From: Adiantum capillus-veneris
Lineage: Eukaryota > Streptophyta > Polypodiopsida > Polypodiales > Pteridaceae
NCBI GenBank assembly: GCA_014529385.2
Contig: CM043957.1
Location: 70,056,003 to 70,120,002, forward strand
Length of the DNA stretch: 64,000 nucleotides
Reading direction: 5' to 3'
In this document: positions 31,724-41,522 of the stretch, piece after piece
How the letters are laid out: each line of letters starts with the position of its first letter
Position numbering within the stretch: the first letter of the stretch is position 1
The notes under the pieces: generated by a model
Databases searched by the model: none
Seen by the model: only the letters and a program-made list of their open reading frames with translations
Told to the model about the DNA's origin: nothing
Made by a program: the position numbers and the translations under genes

Positions 31724-32030
31724 TTGAGCGAGGTCAATGGGTCACGGGCTGCACCACATGACACTCTGGAGATGTTCACCCCAATTGTCTACTAGCTTTC
31801 GATGAGCATCACATGCCCCTAGATAGCTAAGCCATTCTGCAGTAGATCTTTCCTTGTTTATCCTAGCTCTCACATTTGCTCGATATCGTCGTCTCTTATA
31901 TGACCTTTGTTTCTTGTTAAGGTTTTGATTTTGGTAAATGTTTGAACTCGACTCGGCTGATAGGTCTTCGCTTGTATCTTCTTCACTCTCATATAAATTA
32001 CCATAGATGGTCGTACTAAGCCTTGAGTGT

Positions 32031-32951
32031 TCAGTTTCTATCTGAATCCATTTCTCCCTGAGATTTCGTTTCTGATGTGTATTGGCCTGAAGCCTTTGAG
32101 GAATCATCGGTTTCACTCTCAGGTAGGTGTGCCTCTTTCTTATCATCGGATGTTACATGCGCTACACCTAACATGTTTATTGGTGCAATGTGTGGTATCT
32201 CTTCCCCATCTGGTGTTACCCAGGTTGTTCCTCTAGCTCCCCATGTATCTATAGTTGCCGCTAGGTGTACCCAATCGACATTGTCTGACTCAGCCATTCC
32301 GGGTAGGATATCCATATAAGGAGAGTTCTCCCCAATATCCGTGTCTTTGTTACACGTGTAACAATACTGTAATGGAGCTGAGTGAATTGTTGTGTCTGAT
32401 CGATTATCAATGATGAATTTATTTCCTAGAGGATGCGTTCGACCACTTAAAAGATCAACTCGAATGACAGAGTCTTGGAACTGTAAGTAGACGTGGTTTT
32501 TGGACCAGTCATGCACCATTTTTGCTTCCCTCATGAATGGACGCCCTAAGATCATCTCAAATGACATAGGATGCTTGGAAAAATCCATAACAATGAAAGT
32601 CTGCATTACCTTGTGTCCCAAGACCTTGATTCTGAGATCCTTTAGCATTCCAATAGGCGTAACAATAGATCCATTAGCCATTTTTACCACTACGCTTATG
32701 GCTTCAAGGTGAGGTCGCCCCATAGACTCCCAACAACTCTTTGTCACCATGTTGACTCCCGCACCACCGTCAAGGACCCCCTTTACAGTTAATCCTTTAG
32801 TAGTGATTGGTAGAGTAGCATTAGATTCATCACCTTCAAAGTATTGCCCCAACTTGTTAACGGGTACTTCAATTACAGATTCATGTCCCGCTAGGTCAGA
32901 TGGTGGTGCTAAATGTTCCTCATCATTCATTACCGAGTCAGGTTTGTTCAT
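32031..32951 (-). CDS. Element F first retropepsin (PR1)
   Basis: LPITTKGLTVKGVLDGGAGV is the active-site loop (D-G-G), VVVKMANGSIVTPIGMLKDL the flap region, and FIVMDFSKHPMSFEMILGRP the second hydrophobic-G motif. It processes the polyprotein. G carries the same DGG (LDGGTRVSIV), so Gly at the T/S place is ancestral in this family. Related plant Gypsy elements also use DGG, so I do not call it dead. Two same-frame stops separate it from the Gag end: TGA at about 32998-33000 (CGA in G) and TAG near 32963. Confidence 0.9.
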   Translation of the reverse strand: MNKPDSVMNDEEHLAPPSDLAGHESVIEVPVNKLGQYFEGDESNATLPITTKGLTVKGVLDGGAGVNMVTKSCWESMGRPHLEAISVVVKMANGSIVTPIGMLKDLRIKVLGHKVMQTFIVMDFSKHPMSFEMILGRPFMREAKMVHDWSKNHVYLQFQDSVIRVDLLSGRTHPLGNKFIIDNRSDTTIHSAPLQYCYTCNKDTDIGENSPYMDILPGMAESDNVDWVHLAATIDTWGARGTTWVTPDGEEIPHIAPINMLGVAHVTSDDKKEAHLPESETDDSSKASGQYTSETKSQGEMDSDRN

Positions 32952-32999
32952 ATGTGCAAACTATGGTAATCCGGCCTGTAATTCTCCATTGAGGAAGGC

Positions 33000-33410
33000 T
33001 CAAAGAGCTGAGACTAGCTCGGGGTCTTTATATAGTTTGGACATGATGGTGGTTCTAACTTCTGAAGACATGAAATCCATCAATTTGGCAACATTTAATG
33101 GCATCTTGTGGGACGTAGGACCCTGAAAAGAGAATGGTGAAGATGGAATCTCCACTTCCTCAAGGGGGTCGGGCATTCCCTCACCAAACATTCTCTCTAA
33201 TAGGAAAGGTGTGTGTCCACTTTCAGATGTCCTACCCTCACTCTCTTCTCGAATGATACTGGGTATAGCTAACCGCCTGTAGTTCTTGTGAGGTTGAACT
33301 TGTGTGGGAAACACTGTGTCCGACATCTGGATATGTTTGGGTTCAGGTTCTAATGTTCGTTGAGTTTCTTCCACCAAACCCCTCAGTTGTTGGACTCGTT
33401 CAATTTCCAC
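33000..33410 (-). CDS. Element F Gag-PR linker
   Basis: 136-aa frame continuous with PR1 apart from the two stops. MEIERVQQLRGLVEETQRTLEPEP and PHKNYRRLAIPSIIREESEG are conserved in G (36590-36900). No domain known. It links the zinc-knuckle part of Gag to the protease. Confidence 0.75.
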   Translation of the reverse strand: MEIERVQQLRGLVEETQRTLEPEPKHIQMSDTVFPTQVQPHKNYRRLAIPSIIREESEGRTSESGHTPFLLERMFGEGMPDPLEEVEIPSSPFSFQGPTSHKMPLNVAKLMDFMSSEVRTTIMSKLYKDPELVSAL

Positions 33411-33524
33411 TGTTGGGTTTAGATAGGTTCCAATCTTTCTCTTGCAATCCTCATTTTTTGTCTCTCGTGGCTTATCTTGGGGTTTCGCAACTAGGTGGTT
33501 TAACTTTGAATACTCTTTTGGTGT

Positions 33525-35171
33525 TCATCGTAATTCCCTCTCGTGATCCTCCTCACTGGCTTTTTCCTTTGTAGTAATAGTTTTAGTCTCCGTGGTCTCT
33601 ATCGAATCTGAGTCATCCTCATGGTCATTCATATACACGGGATCCTCTCTTGTCCCTATGTTAGTCTTTGAACCAGGTTTTGAGCTAGAAGCATTAAGGG
33701 ATTTCTTTCTTCGTGTTTTCTTCTTTCTCGCTCGGCCAATGGATGCAGCATCTCTCTCTTCGAGGATGTAATTTTGCTTTTGGAGCATCGACCGTGTGAG
33801 TGCATTCACTGGTGCTATGTTTATAGTTGGTGGTGTCCCATCAACAATCTCTATTATGTTCAATGGTGTGATTTTCGGTGCGTTTGGATTGTTAGGACAC
33901 TGTGCGATCAAATGATCTATGCCACAACGATTACAAGTGAGTATTGGCATTGTCAATGCACTCCCTTGACTTGTTTGCATTAGTGCAGCATTCTTTTGCA
34001 TTCTAATGGGGCACTCAGCTACTTGATGTGGTCCACCACATTCGTAGCACTGAAGAGGTGGTCTCCTGGCAAAACTATTAATGTTTTGGCCTCTCGCTGC
34101 TAGCACAGTAGCTTGATATACCGGTTTGATTTGTCCCCAATGGTCTTCCATATAGTACATGGGACACTCCTCAAGCATGTCGACTCCATAGGTGATACTA
34201 GAGTCTATGTCCTCTTCGCAATCTACATAAGTACTAGATGACTCGCAACCTATTTGGTTCATAGGTGTAACTCTTGGATGAGGGGGTTGCGGTCCTAGCA
34301 GTGGAGGTGGCAACGGTGTGGTTTGGACCACATTTTGGGTTCTAAGGACCATGTGCTGTAATGCCAACTGTTGCTCCATGGGTGGGGTAGGCATCAATGC
34401 AGGAACTCGAGGTGAGTCTGCCCAAGCTATAGGCGGTCTATTTTCCATGATGCGTTTAAGCATTAGGCAATCCTTCGCTTGATGGCCATACCTACCACAC
34501 GCGTTACAAGTCCCGTTAAACTTTACTCTGAAAGTAGGGCATTCACTCGTAGTATGTGGGCCCAAGCAGATTGAGCACCATTGCTGCTCCCTTCTTGGAT
34601 ACATATGAGTGTTTTGTGGAGCACGATTACCCCTAAGGCTTTCTTGGATGGCCTTGGTGAGATCTGCCAAAGTCATCTCAGATATCGTTTGCTCTTTCAC
34701 GATTGGCTTTATCTTCATTGGCTCATGCCCTGATGCTTGCGAGCTACTAGACTTCGGCTTGACAGACACTCTTTCTCCTGCAATCATTAAATTATCCTCC
34801 AATTGGATTGCATTCATGGTGACTGCTTCCCAAGTAGTGATACCTCTAATGACTAGGCCATTATAAATACTTTCATGTCGTAGTCCCCTAATGAATCTAT
34901 CGAGCAATTGGTTGTTGTTGAATCGCTCATTTGGATTGCATCGAGAATTCAAATTCTTTAGGCGACTAATGAAGTCTCTCACGGATTCACCTTCTTCTCG
35001 TTGGGCTTTCTGGAACTGAGAGGCTACACCCCAAAGTACTCCCTCTCGTATGTATTCTTTTAAGAACAGTCTCCTAAGAGTAGAGTAGATCGTTTTCTCT
35101 TCTACTCTTAAGGTTCTATACCAATCTCTAGCCTGTCCGCTTAGGGTCAAACTCAAAGCCTTACTAATCAA
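33525..35171 (-). CDS. Element F Gag with four zinc knuckles (5' truncated)
   Basis: The frame runs from the junction at 35171 for 548 codons. LSLTLSGQARDWYRTL, FLKEYIREG, SVRDFISRLKNLNSRC and LLDRFIRGLRHESIYNGLV are the retrotrans-gag capsid region. Four Cys-His boxes follow: CSICLGPHTTSEC, CNACGRYGHQAKDC, CYECGGPHQVAEC and CNRCGIDHLIAQC. Only the second has the standard CX2CX4HX4C spacing; the others are CX2CX3HX4C. A basic stretch (RARKKKTRRKKS) follows. The first codon shown is TTG at the truncation point, not a true start. Confidence 0.9.
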   Translation of the reverse strand: MISKALSLTLSGQARDWYRTLRVEEKTIYSTLRRLFLKEYIREGVLWGVASQFQKAQREEGESVRDFISRLKNLNSRCNPNERFNNNQLLDRFIRGLRHESIYNGLVIRGITTWEAVTMNAIQLEDNLMIAGERVSVKPKSSSSQASGHEPMKIKPIVKEQTISEMTLADLTKAIQESLRGNRAPQNTHMYPRREQQWCSICLGPHTTSECPTFRVKFNGTCNACGRYGHQAKDCLMLKRIMENRPPIAWADSPRVPALMPTPPMEQQLALQHMVLRTQNVVQTTPLPPPLLGPQPPHPRVTPMNQIGCESSSTYVDCEEDIDSSITYGVDMLEECPMYYMEDHWGQIKPVYQATVLAARGQNINSFARRPPLQCYECGGPHQVAECPIRMQKNAALMQTSQGSALTMPILTCNRCGIDHLIAQCPNNPNAPKITPLNIIEIVDGTPPTINIAPVNALTRSMLQKQNYILEERDAASIGRARKKKTRRKKSLNASSSKPGSKTNIGTREDPVYMNDHEDDSDSIETTETKTITTKEKASEEDHERELR

Positions 35172-35174
35172 TTG
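35169..35174. other. Head-to-head junction of F and G at CAATTG
   Basis: Left of it the minus-strand Gag of F reads away to the left. Right of it the plus-strand Gag of G reads away to the right, starting 53 residues further into the protein (LLDRFIRGLRHE). The 6-bp palindrome CAATTG belongs to both copies, so it is microhomology at the breakpoint. Confidence 0.9.
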
Positions 35175-36434
35175 CTTGATAGATTCATTAGGGGATTACG
35201 ACATGAGGATATCTACAATGGCCTAGTCATTAGAGGTATCACCACTTGGGAAGCAGTCACCACCAATGCGATCCAATTGGAGGATAATTTAATGATTCAA
35301 GGAGAAAGAGTGTCTGTTGAGCCTAAATCTATTAGCTCGCAAGCATCAGGGCATCAGCCAATGACCCTAAAGCCTATTGCTAAGGAGCCAAAGATATCTG
35401 AGATGACTTTGACAGATCTCACAAAGGCCATTCAAGAGAGTCTTAGAGACAATCGTGCTTCGCAAAACAATCATATGTATCCGAGAAGGGATCAGCAATG
35501 GTGCTCAGTATGCTGTGGACCGCATAGTACCAGTGAATGCCCTACGTTTAGAGTAAAATTCAGTGGGAACTGCAATGCCTCTGGGAGGTATGGTCATCAA
35601 GCTAAGGATTGCATAGTATTTAAGCGCGCGATGGCCAATAGACCAACCTTAGCATGGACAAACACACCTTGAGTGCCTGCATTGATGCCGGCCCCACCTC
35701 TTGAACAAACATCACAACACATGGTCCCTAGGGCCCAAAATGTTGTTCAAACAACACCCTTACCGCCTCCAGTGCTAGGACCGCAACCACCACATCCGAG
35801 AATCACTTCTATGAATCAAGTGGGTTGTGAGTCATCTATTGCTTGTTTGGAAGGCTGTGAGGAAGATATAGATCCTAATATTGCCTATGGGATGGATGTG
35901 CTTGAAGAAAGTCCACAATACTACATGGAGGACTATTGGGGACAAGTCAAACCTGTCTATCAAGTAGCTGCTCTTGTGGAAAGAGGCCAAAATATCAATT
36001 TCATTGCTAAGAGACCACCTCTTCAATGCTATGAGTGTGGAGGTCCACATCGTGTAGCCGAGTGTCCTATTAGGCTACAAAAGAACGCCACACTAATGCA
36101 AACCAATCAAGCGAGCATGTCTATAATGACGATACTCATGTGTAATCGACGTGGCATAGATCATCTGATTGCCCAATGTCCAAATAATCCAAATGCACCG
36201 AAGATCACGCCATTAAACTTGATTGAGGTTACCGAGGAGCCATCACAAAGTACACTTATGGTACCAATAAACGTACTCACACGATCGATGCTCCAAAAAC
36301 AAAATTATATTCTTGAGGAAAGAGACACGGCATCAATTGACCAATCTCAAAAAAAAGAAGAAAACATGAAGGAAGAGATCGCAAAAAGCAGCGAAGTCAG
36401 ACCCCAGTTCAAAGACCAACATAGGGACTGGTGA
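35172..36434 (+). pseudogene. Element G Gag, zinc-knuckle region
   Basis: Frames 35172-35672 and 35673-36434 are one frame split by TGA (35670-35672), where F has CGA (Arg). It is homologous to F: LLDRFIRGLRHEDIYNGLV, then the four boxes. Two of them have lost a cysteine (CNASGRYGHQAKDC and CNRRGIDHLIAQC), while CSVCCGPHSTSEC and CYECGGPHRVAEC are intact. Capsid N-terminus missing. Non-functional as a nucleocapsid in its present form. Confidence 0.9.
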
Positions 36435-36447
36435 CGACCCCGTATAT

Positions 36448-36669
36448 ATGAACGACATTGAAGAGGATTCTGATTCACGTGAAACCATGGAGACCAAAAC
36501 GACCACTAAGATAGAAACCAACAAGGAAGATCTTCATAAGCCACAATGGCCAGTATCCAAGAAGAAGATAGGAACTTATCCAAACCCTACAGAGGAGATC
36601 GAGCGAGTCAAGCAATTAAGGAGTTTGGTCGAAGATACCCAAAGGGATCTAGAACCAGCACCTAGGTAG
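36448..36669 (+). pseudogene. Element G Gag-PR linker remnant
   Basis: MNDIEEDSDSRETMETKTTT and EIERVKQLRSLVEDTQRDLEP correspond to F at 33330-33640. It is in a different frame from both neighbours, so at least two shifts separate Gag from PR in G. Confidence 0.7.
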
Positions 36670-36796
36670 ATCTAGATACAGACACCGTTTCCCTACGCAA
36701 CAACAACCTCACCAAGTCCATAGACCCTTAGCCATACCTAGTGTCATCCAAGAAGAAAGTGACTTAAAGTCATGGGAAAGTGGGCGTACTCACTTC

Positions 36797-37927
36797 TTGA
36801 TGGAAAGGATGTTTACAGAGGGACTACCTGATCCTATCGAAGAAATGGAGATCCCATCTTCCCCACGTCAAGGGACTGAAGTACAAAAGGTGCCGTTAAA
36901 CATTGTCAAAGACCCTAAGCTAGTCTCAGCTCTTCGAGCCTTCCTCAATGGAAAACTAAAGTTTGAGCTACCACAATTTGCACAGATGGATGGAGCTGGG
37001 GAGATGCTAATAGAGGAGGAACACTTAGATCCACAACCCAACCTAGATGAGAACCTTGTTATAGAAATACATGTTAACAAGTTGGGACAATACTTTGAGG
37101 GTGATGACTCCAATGCAACCATACCAATCACTACCAAGGGATTAAATGTGAAGGGAATCCTTGATGGTGGCACTAGGGTTAGCATTGTGACTAAAAATTG
37201 TTGTGAAACTATGGGAAGACCTCACCTTGCAACCACAACCATAGTAGTGAAGATGGTCAATGGGTCTATTGTTAAACCTATTGGGATGCTAGAAGATCTC
37301 AAGATCAAGGTCTTTGGACATAAAATAAGGATTACCTTCATTGTTATGGATTTCTCAAAACACACTATGGCATCGGAGATGATCGTAGGACGTCCTTTCA
37401 TGAGGGAAGCAAAAATGGTGCATGATTGGTCTAAAAACCATGTCTACTTGCAGTTCCAAGATTCTGTCATTCGAGTGGATCTTGTGACTGGTCGAGCACA
37501 TCCTCTAGGAAACAGATTTATAATTGATCATAGATTTGACACCACAGTTCACTCGGCCCCATTGCAGTATTGTTACACGCGTAAATCGGACACTGATGTT
37601 GGGGAAGATTCTCCTTATATGGATGTACTACCTGGGATGATTGAGTCGGACAATGCGGATTGGGTCCACCTAGCAACAACCATAGACACTTGGGGAAACA
37701 GGGGGACGACCTGGGTAACACCTGAGGGGGATGAAATGCCACCACTTGTACCCTTAAATATGCTACAAGCAATGCATATAGCTTCTGACAAGACTCATCC
37801 TAATAAAACAAAGAAAACATACAAGTGGGTCCCTAAAGATTCTTTAGCAACCATAGCTAGTGCTAAAAAACAAAAGCCTTGTAAGAAACGTCCCACTCGC
37901 TCCAAGAAAAGCAAGGAAATGTGGTAG
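36797..37927 (+). CDS. Element G protease fused to the tail
   Basis: 376-aa frame. PR1 region: ITTKGLNVKGILDGGTRVSI (DGG), VVKMVNGSIVKPIGMLEDL, FIVMDFSKHTMASEMIVGRP. After MHIASDK it runs without a break into TKKTYKWVPKDSLATIASAK, which is the F tail (TYQWVSKA), skipping about 4.1 kb of RT, RNase H, INT and PR2 in F. The deletion keeps the frame. It ends at TAG (37925-37927), and the same frame resumes to 38386. Confidence 0.88.
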   Translation: MMERMFTEGLPDPIEEMEIPSSPRQGTEVQKVPLNIVKDPKLVSALRAFLNGKLKFELPQFAQMDGAGEMLIEEEHLDPQPNLDENLVIEIHVNKLGQYFEGDDSNATIPITTKGLNVKGILDGGTRVSIVTKNCCETMGRPHLATTTIVVKMVNGSIVKPIGMLEDLKIKVFGHKIRITFIVMDFSKHTMASEMIVGRPFMREAKMVHDWSKNHVYLQFQDSVIRVDLVTGRAHPLGNRFIIDHRFDTTVHSAPLQYCYTRKSDTDVGEDSPYMDVLPGMIESDNADWVHLATTIDTWGNRGTTWVTPEGDEMPPLVPLNMLQAMHIASDKTHPNKTKKTYKWVPKDSLATIASAKKQKPCKKRPTRSKKSKEMW

Positions 37928-38386
37928 TGGATTCCTAAATGACTATTCGAAGCCCAAGGCTACTACCAAGGAAATGATCAAATCTGGGTGCCAAAATTTA
38001 GATTGTGTTCTTACCTGTCACCTGACCCATGTAAGCCTAATCCTGTAGCTCCAAAACGAATTGATGATCGTGGAAAGAAAAAAATCACAAAATGCTACAC
38101 ACCCGCTCCAGAGCTAGTTTGGCTACCGAAGAAAGAACAATTTGTTCCACCTAGCTCAGGAAGGGGGGAGTCCCATGAAGCTTCTAGCTCCTCATGTAAT
38201 GCATCCATAGAGGTAAAAGCTTCTCCACAGCCTCCACCTACATTAGTGAACCTCCATGAAGCTACAAAAGAATCCACACCTCCCAGTGTTCAAGAATCAC
38301 CTGATGAACCACTTCAAGTTCGATCCTGGGAGAGTACCTTACCACCCTTGCAACTCGATGAGGCACCTAAGGTAATAGAAAACTAA
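37928..38386 (+). pseudogene. Element G tail continuation
   Basis: In frame with 36797-37927 beyond TAG and a TGA: FEAQGYYQGNDQIWVPKF, then the Ser/Pro part KESTPPSVQESPDEPLQVRS nearly identical to F. Such strong protein conservation in a copy without pol suggests the tail mattered until recently. Confidence 0.8.
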
Positions 38387-38468
38387 TGGAAAAAATCCTT
38401 ACCTATTACCAACTGGAACAATTGGTTTCAAAGGGTGACTAGCACATTTCAAACGGTATGATCTACCC

Positions 38469-38573
38469 AAGGAAGGGGGAAGTGTTTGCTGACAATCATC
38501 ATTCACTCACTCCCCTCTCAACCTTCCTCCCTGACCTTTCAATCTCCCAATCTTAGGGAATGTATATATAAAG
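38469..38573 (+). promoter_or_regulatory. Inner PPT and TATA box of G
   Basis: CAAGGAAGGGGGAAG (38468-38482) is followed by TGTTTGCTGACA and, 80 bp on, TATATATAAAG (38563-38573). It is conserved with F at 27225-27330. Confidence 0.65.
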
Positions 38574-40090
38574 CCTTATACTCACAAAAAATAATAATAA
38601 TAAAGAGCAAGAGCAATTAGCAAACGAGTATGCACAATAAAAGTCAAAACATTGACCCCGACCTACATATTCACATTCGGTACACTGAAACAGAAACCTA
38701 TGTCATCAAACACCTTTGATCCTCATCACTTGAGTGATGGAGGGTAGGTAGGATTAGTACAATAGGAGTGTTTCTATTTTAGAGTTTAGTGATTAGCAAA
38801 GTTCTTTTTTCCCATTGATGTGCCTCCTAGAGGTATTCTTTGTGTTTCATAGTGTGCACAGGAACGTGTTGCTGTGGTTAGGATTTGGACCTTCATGGAA
38901 TCTTTCTCTCGTTCACACTTCAAATCAAGCACGACCTACACAAACAGGTGTTTCTTGTCCATTAGCATTACCCCTTGTCTTTTTGCATCCATGTTTGCCT
39001 GCTTTAATTGTGATTGGTAGCATAATATTAAACACATTTGCTTAGTATCAAACATTAAATTCAATGTAATTTTTTGTCATAATCACTTGTCTAGGTTTAA
39101 AAATCAAGCAGTCTGACTAAGCTAGTTTGACCAAGTTAGGTGTTAGAGATCTTCTCTTAATACCATGGGGAATTCCTTCCTAATAATCAATGGTTACTTA
39201 GGTTCTTAATCCGATTTAGGCAGCATTGTGTGAAATGTACTAGGGCTTTCTAGTGGGCTTAGTCCCTATTGACCTTTAGCTTAAGTATTATAGAGGGAGT
39301 TTACTAGTGTGATGAGCCTGGGGAGGATAACAGTGCTATATGACCCCCCAAAGTTACAAAATTAAAATGTTGAAAACGAACAAACAAAAAATTAAAGTGC
39401 CACAATGTAAAATCTTAAGCTAGAAGAGAAACCTCAGCTTGATTTGGTACTCCACTCACATAAATCGCCTATGGTACCAGAGCCCTAGAGGTTCCCAGTG
39501 TGGGCGCTTTTCCTTGAAAAGCAAAAAACCAAAGGCATACAAAATAAGCACACACATCAAAATTGAATCACTGTGAAAAGACTTTGGGGGGTCAAAGAAA
39601 AGGAAATAAGTCAGGCGATGATTTCATGAGAAATTCCTTTTATCGTAGCTTAACTACAAGGTCTTCTAGGTATAGCCTCTAGTCAGCCCTCGGACATGAA
39701 ATACTTGGCTCTCGCGATTAAACAACTTAATTGACCAAAGAAAATTGAGAAGCTTGCCCATGGTATTAATAGTCGATCTTTAGTGCCTTTGGATTGTTAA
39801 ATTAGCGACCCCGAACTTGTTTAGTTTTTTACCTTCCCAACTGTTTATGAGTTTGATTATATTGCAATTTAATGTTTATTGCTGACAAATGGTTTAAAAT
39901 TATGCTACCAATCAATTTGTCTGCCTAAAATTGTATATGTTTTTTGATTGTATATGAGAATGCAATTACTGCGCCAATGTTGTTTGATTTTACAGTGTCT
40001 GAAGAAGGCTAAGGACATTCATCTCAAATGCTCTTCCACCTCAACGAACGAGCTTCAACTCAATAGCTTCCGAGGACGGAATCTACATCA
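38574..40090 (+). other. Element G 3' non-coding region
   Basis: Homologous to F 25308-27220 in inverse orientation, except that about 38640-38810 replaces the F accessory-ORF segment with 170 bp of unrelated sequence. No gene seen. Confidence 0.6.
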
Positions 40091-40102
40091 AGAAGGGGGG
40101 CA

Positions 40103-40405
40103 TGTTAACCCTCACACACATTTCTATCATCTACGACGGACGCTGTATTATTTATTTGGTAGAGTCAGGTACCAGGCTTCGGTCCAATAGGAAAAGGGTA
40201 AGAGTGATCGCCGATGAGAGGCGCACTCTAACAGGAACATTCAAGGGATTAGTTGGCTAAGCATGGGCGTCCAAGTGTGAATGGGGCAAGCTCATATAAA
40301 AGTCAACTAAACCTAAAATTCACTCATTCTCTCATTTGTGCAATTGAAGAGTGCTCTTGCTCCATCTCCATCTTCTTCTTGTTCATCTCCTTGTGTGTGT
40401 GTATA

Positions 40406-40501
<96 letters not shown>

Positions 40502-40718
40502 CGATCGAGCATTGCGGCGGCACGACGGAGGCGAGGCGGTTGAGTGCGGCGTAGCGGCGTCTCCCTCTTCTTCGCAGCGAAGAATCCTCCACGACAGCAA
40601 GCGTAGAGCGGTGAGTGACACACCATCGTCTTCTTTGAGCTTACTAGTTAGGCTAGTTGCGTGCTTGGAGCCATTTGTGGCTCGCACACAGTGTATCTGT
40701 AAGTTTCTTGCATTGACA
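40103..40718 (+). repeat. Element G terminal LTR (LTR2, 616 bp)
   Basis: TGTTAACCC...TTGACA, partner of 24666-25293. It contains (GT)n at 40409-40470 and (GA)n at 40471-40499, which explain all ORFs around 40253-40804. PPT AGAAGGGGGGCA lies at 40091-40102. Confidence 0.85.
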
Positions 40719-41522
40719 CGTGTGACAGATGCGCACACCGCCATACTCACATGCTTTTTCAGACTCAGATTGGGCTGGTTGTTTTGACATGCGAGTGCCC
40801 ACAAGTGGTTTTTGTTTCATGCTTGGCAGGTCATGTATATCATGGTTGAGCAAGTAGCAACCTACTGTGGCCACTTCTAGTTGTGAGGCTGAGTACGGGG
40901 CAGTCCACATCTACAGTTGAGTATGTATGGCTCATATGCCTTATGGCTGATTTGGATGTTGGATAGGACACTGCCAACACTATCTACACTGACAGTCAGA
41001 GCGCATTAGCAGTTGCGAGGAACCCAATTTTTCATGCTCGCACAAAGCACATTGAGGTGCATTACCACTATGGCAGAGAGAGACTCTCTGCAGGAGAGAT
41101 CAACTTGGCTTATGTGCCAACACATGACAACCTTGCAGATCTTTTCACAAAGGCATTGTCTCATGAGAAGTTCAAAGCTTTTTGCAAAGCTTTGGGCTTA
41201 CTCCCCTTTATGGACTGATCATGTCCTCAGGGCATGCCGATTTCCTTCACTCATGTACCAACTCTCGTTCACTGCATCACTCCAGGGGGGGATTGTCACC
41301 TTATACATGTGGTAGTGATGTGTGTGAACACACTTAGGACCGCCAAGGCATTTTTTCCCTCTCTAGGAGGTTTTTTCCTCCGTGCATTGTATATACACCC
41401 ATCATTCTAGGGCTACCAATCTTTCCATTTCACACTAAGTAATACACTCTCTATTGTGTGCCTTGAGCTTCCTTCGTCTTCTCCAAGTTATGTGTGTTTT
41501 CCTGCAAACCCTAATTCCAGCA
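40719..41522 (+). mobile_element. Element H: 3' end of an A/D-family Copia
   Basis: From about 40745 it matches the D RNase H in opposite orientation: TDSQSALAVARNPIFHARTK, HYGRERLSAGEINLAYVPTH, LADLFTKALSHEKF. The PPT TCCAGGGGGGAT (41281-41292) and a 229-bp 3' LTR follow. The frame is broken by short indels before 40985. Bases 40719-40744, between the G LTR and the first homologous base, are of unknown origin. Confidence 0.88.
41294..41522 (+). repeat. Element H 3' LTR (229 bp)
   Basis: TGTCACCTTATACATG...CTAATTCCAGCA. It is homologous to the D LTR (17095-17321). Differences are substitutions and small indels. Confidence 0.88.

Larger units (their letters stand above)
24666..35171 (-). mobile_element. 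Element F: Ty3/Gypsy element, autonomous type, 5' end lost
   Basis: Minus-strand Gypsy element with Gag, PR, RT, RNase H and INT order, the reverse of Copia at the INT position. Extra parts follow INT: a second retropepsin-like domain, a tail, an inner PPT/TATA signature, an accessory ORF and the terminal LTR. Gag is cut at 35171, where the opposed copy G begins, so the 5' LTR, PBS and Gag N-terminus are missing. Several stops (TGA, TAG) and one frameshift break the polyprotein. The RT motif FLDGYSGYNQI and the lack of a chromodomain place it outside the chromoviruses, nearer the Tat/Athila side. Confidence 0.9.
35172..40718 (+). mobile_element. Element G: internally deleted Ty3/Gypsy relative of F
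   Basis: Plus-strand copy of the F family. It has Gag from the capsid region on, PR1, then directly the W-[IV]-P-K tail, inner PPT/TATA, 3' region and LTR2. RT, RNase H, INT and PR2 are absent. The 5' end is lost at the junction with F. Substitutions relative to F are scattered through coding and LTR parts alike, so G is not a recent mirror copy of F. Confidence 0.9.

Noticed and set aside
32031-32951. DGG in the first protease as proof of a dead enzyme replaced by PR2.
   Set aside because: G has DGG too, and DGG occurs in protease regions of other plant Gypsy families, so it may be a normal variant.
24666-40718. Flanks CGCAC (24661-24665) and CGTGT (40719-40723) as a target duplication of an F+G composite.
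   Set aside because: Only two of five bases agree, and the sequence beyond is Copia E on one side and Copia H on the other, which do not rejoin.
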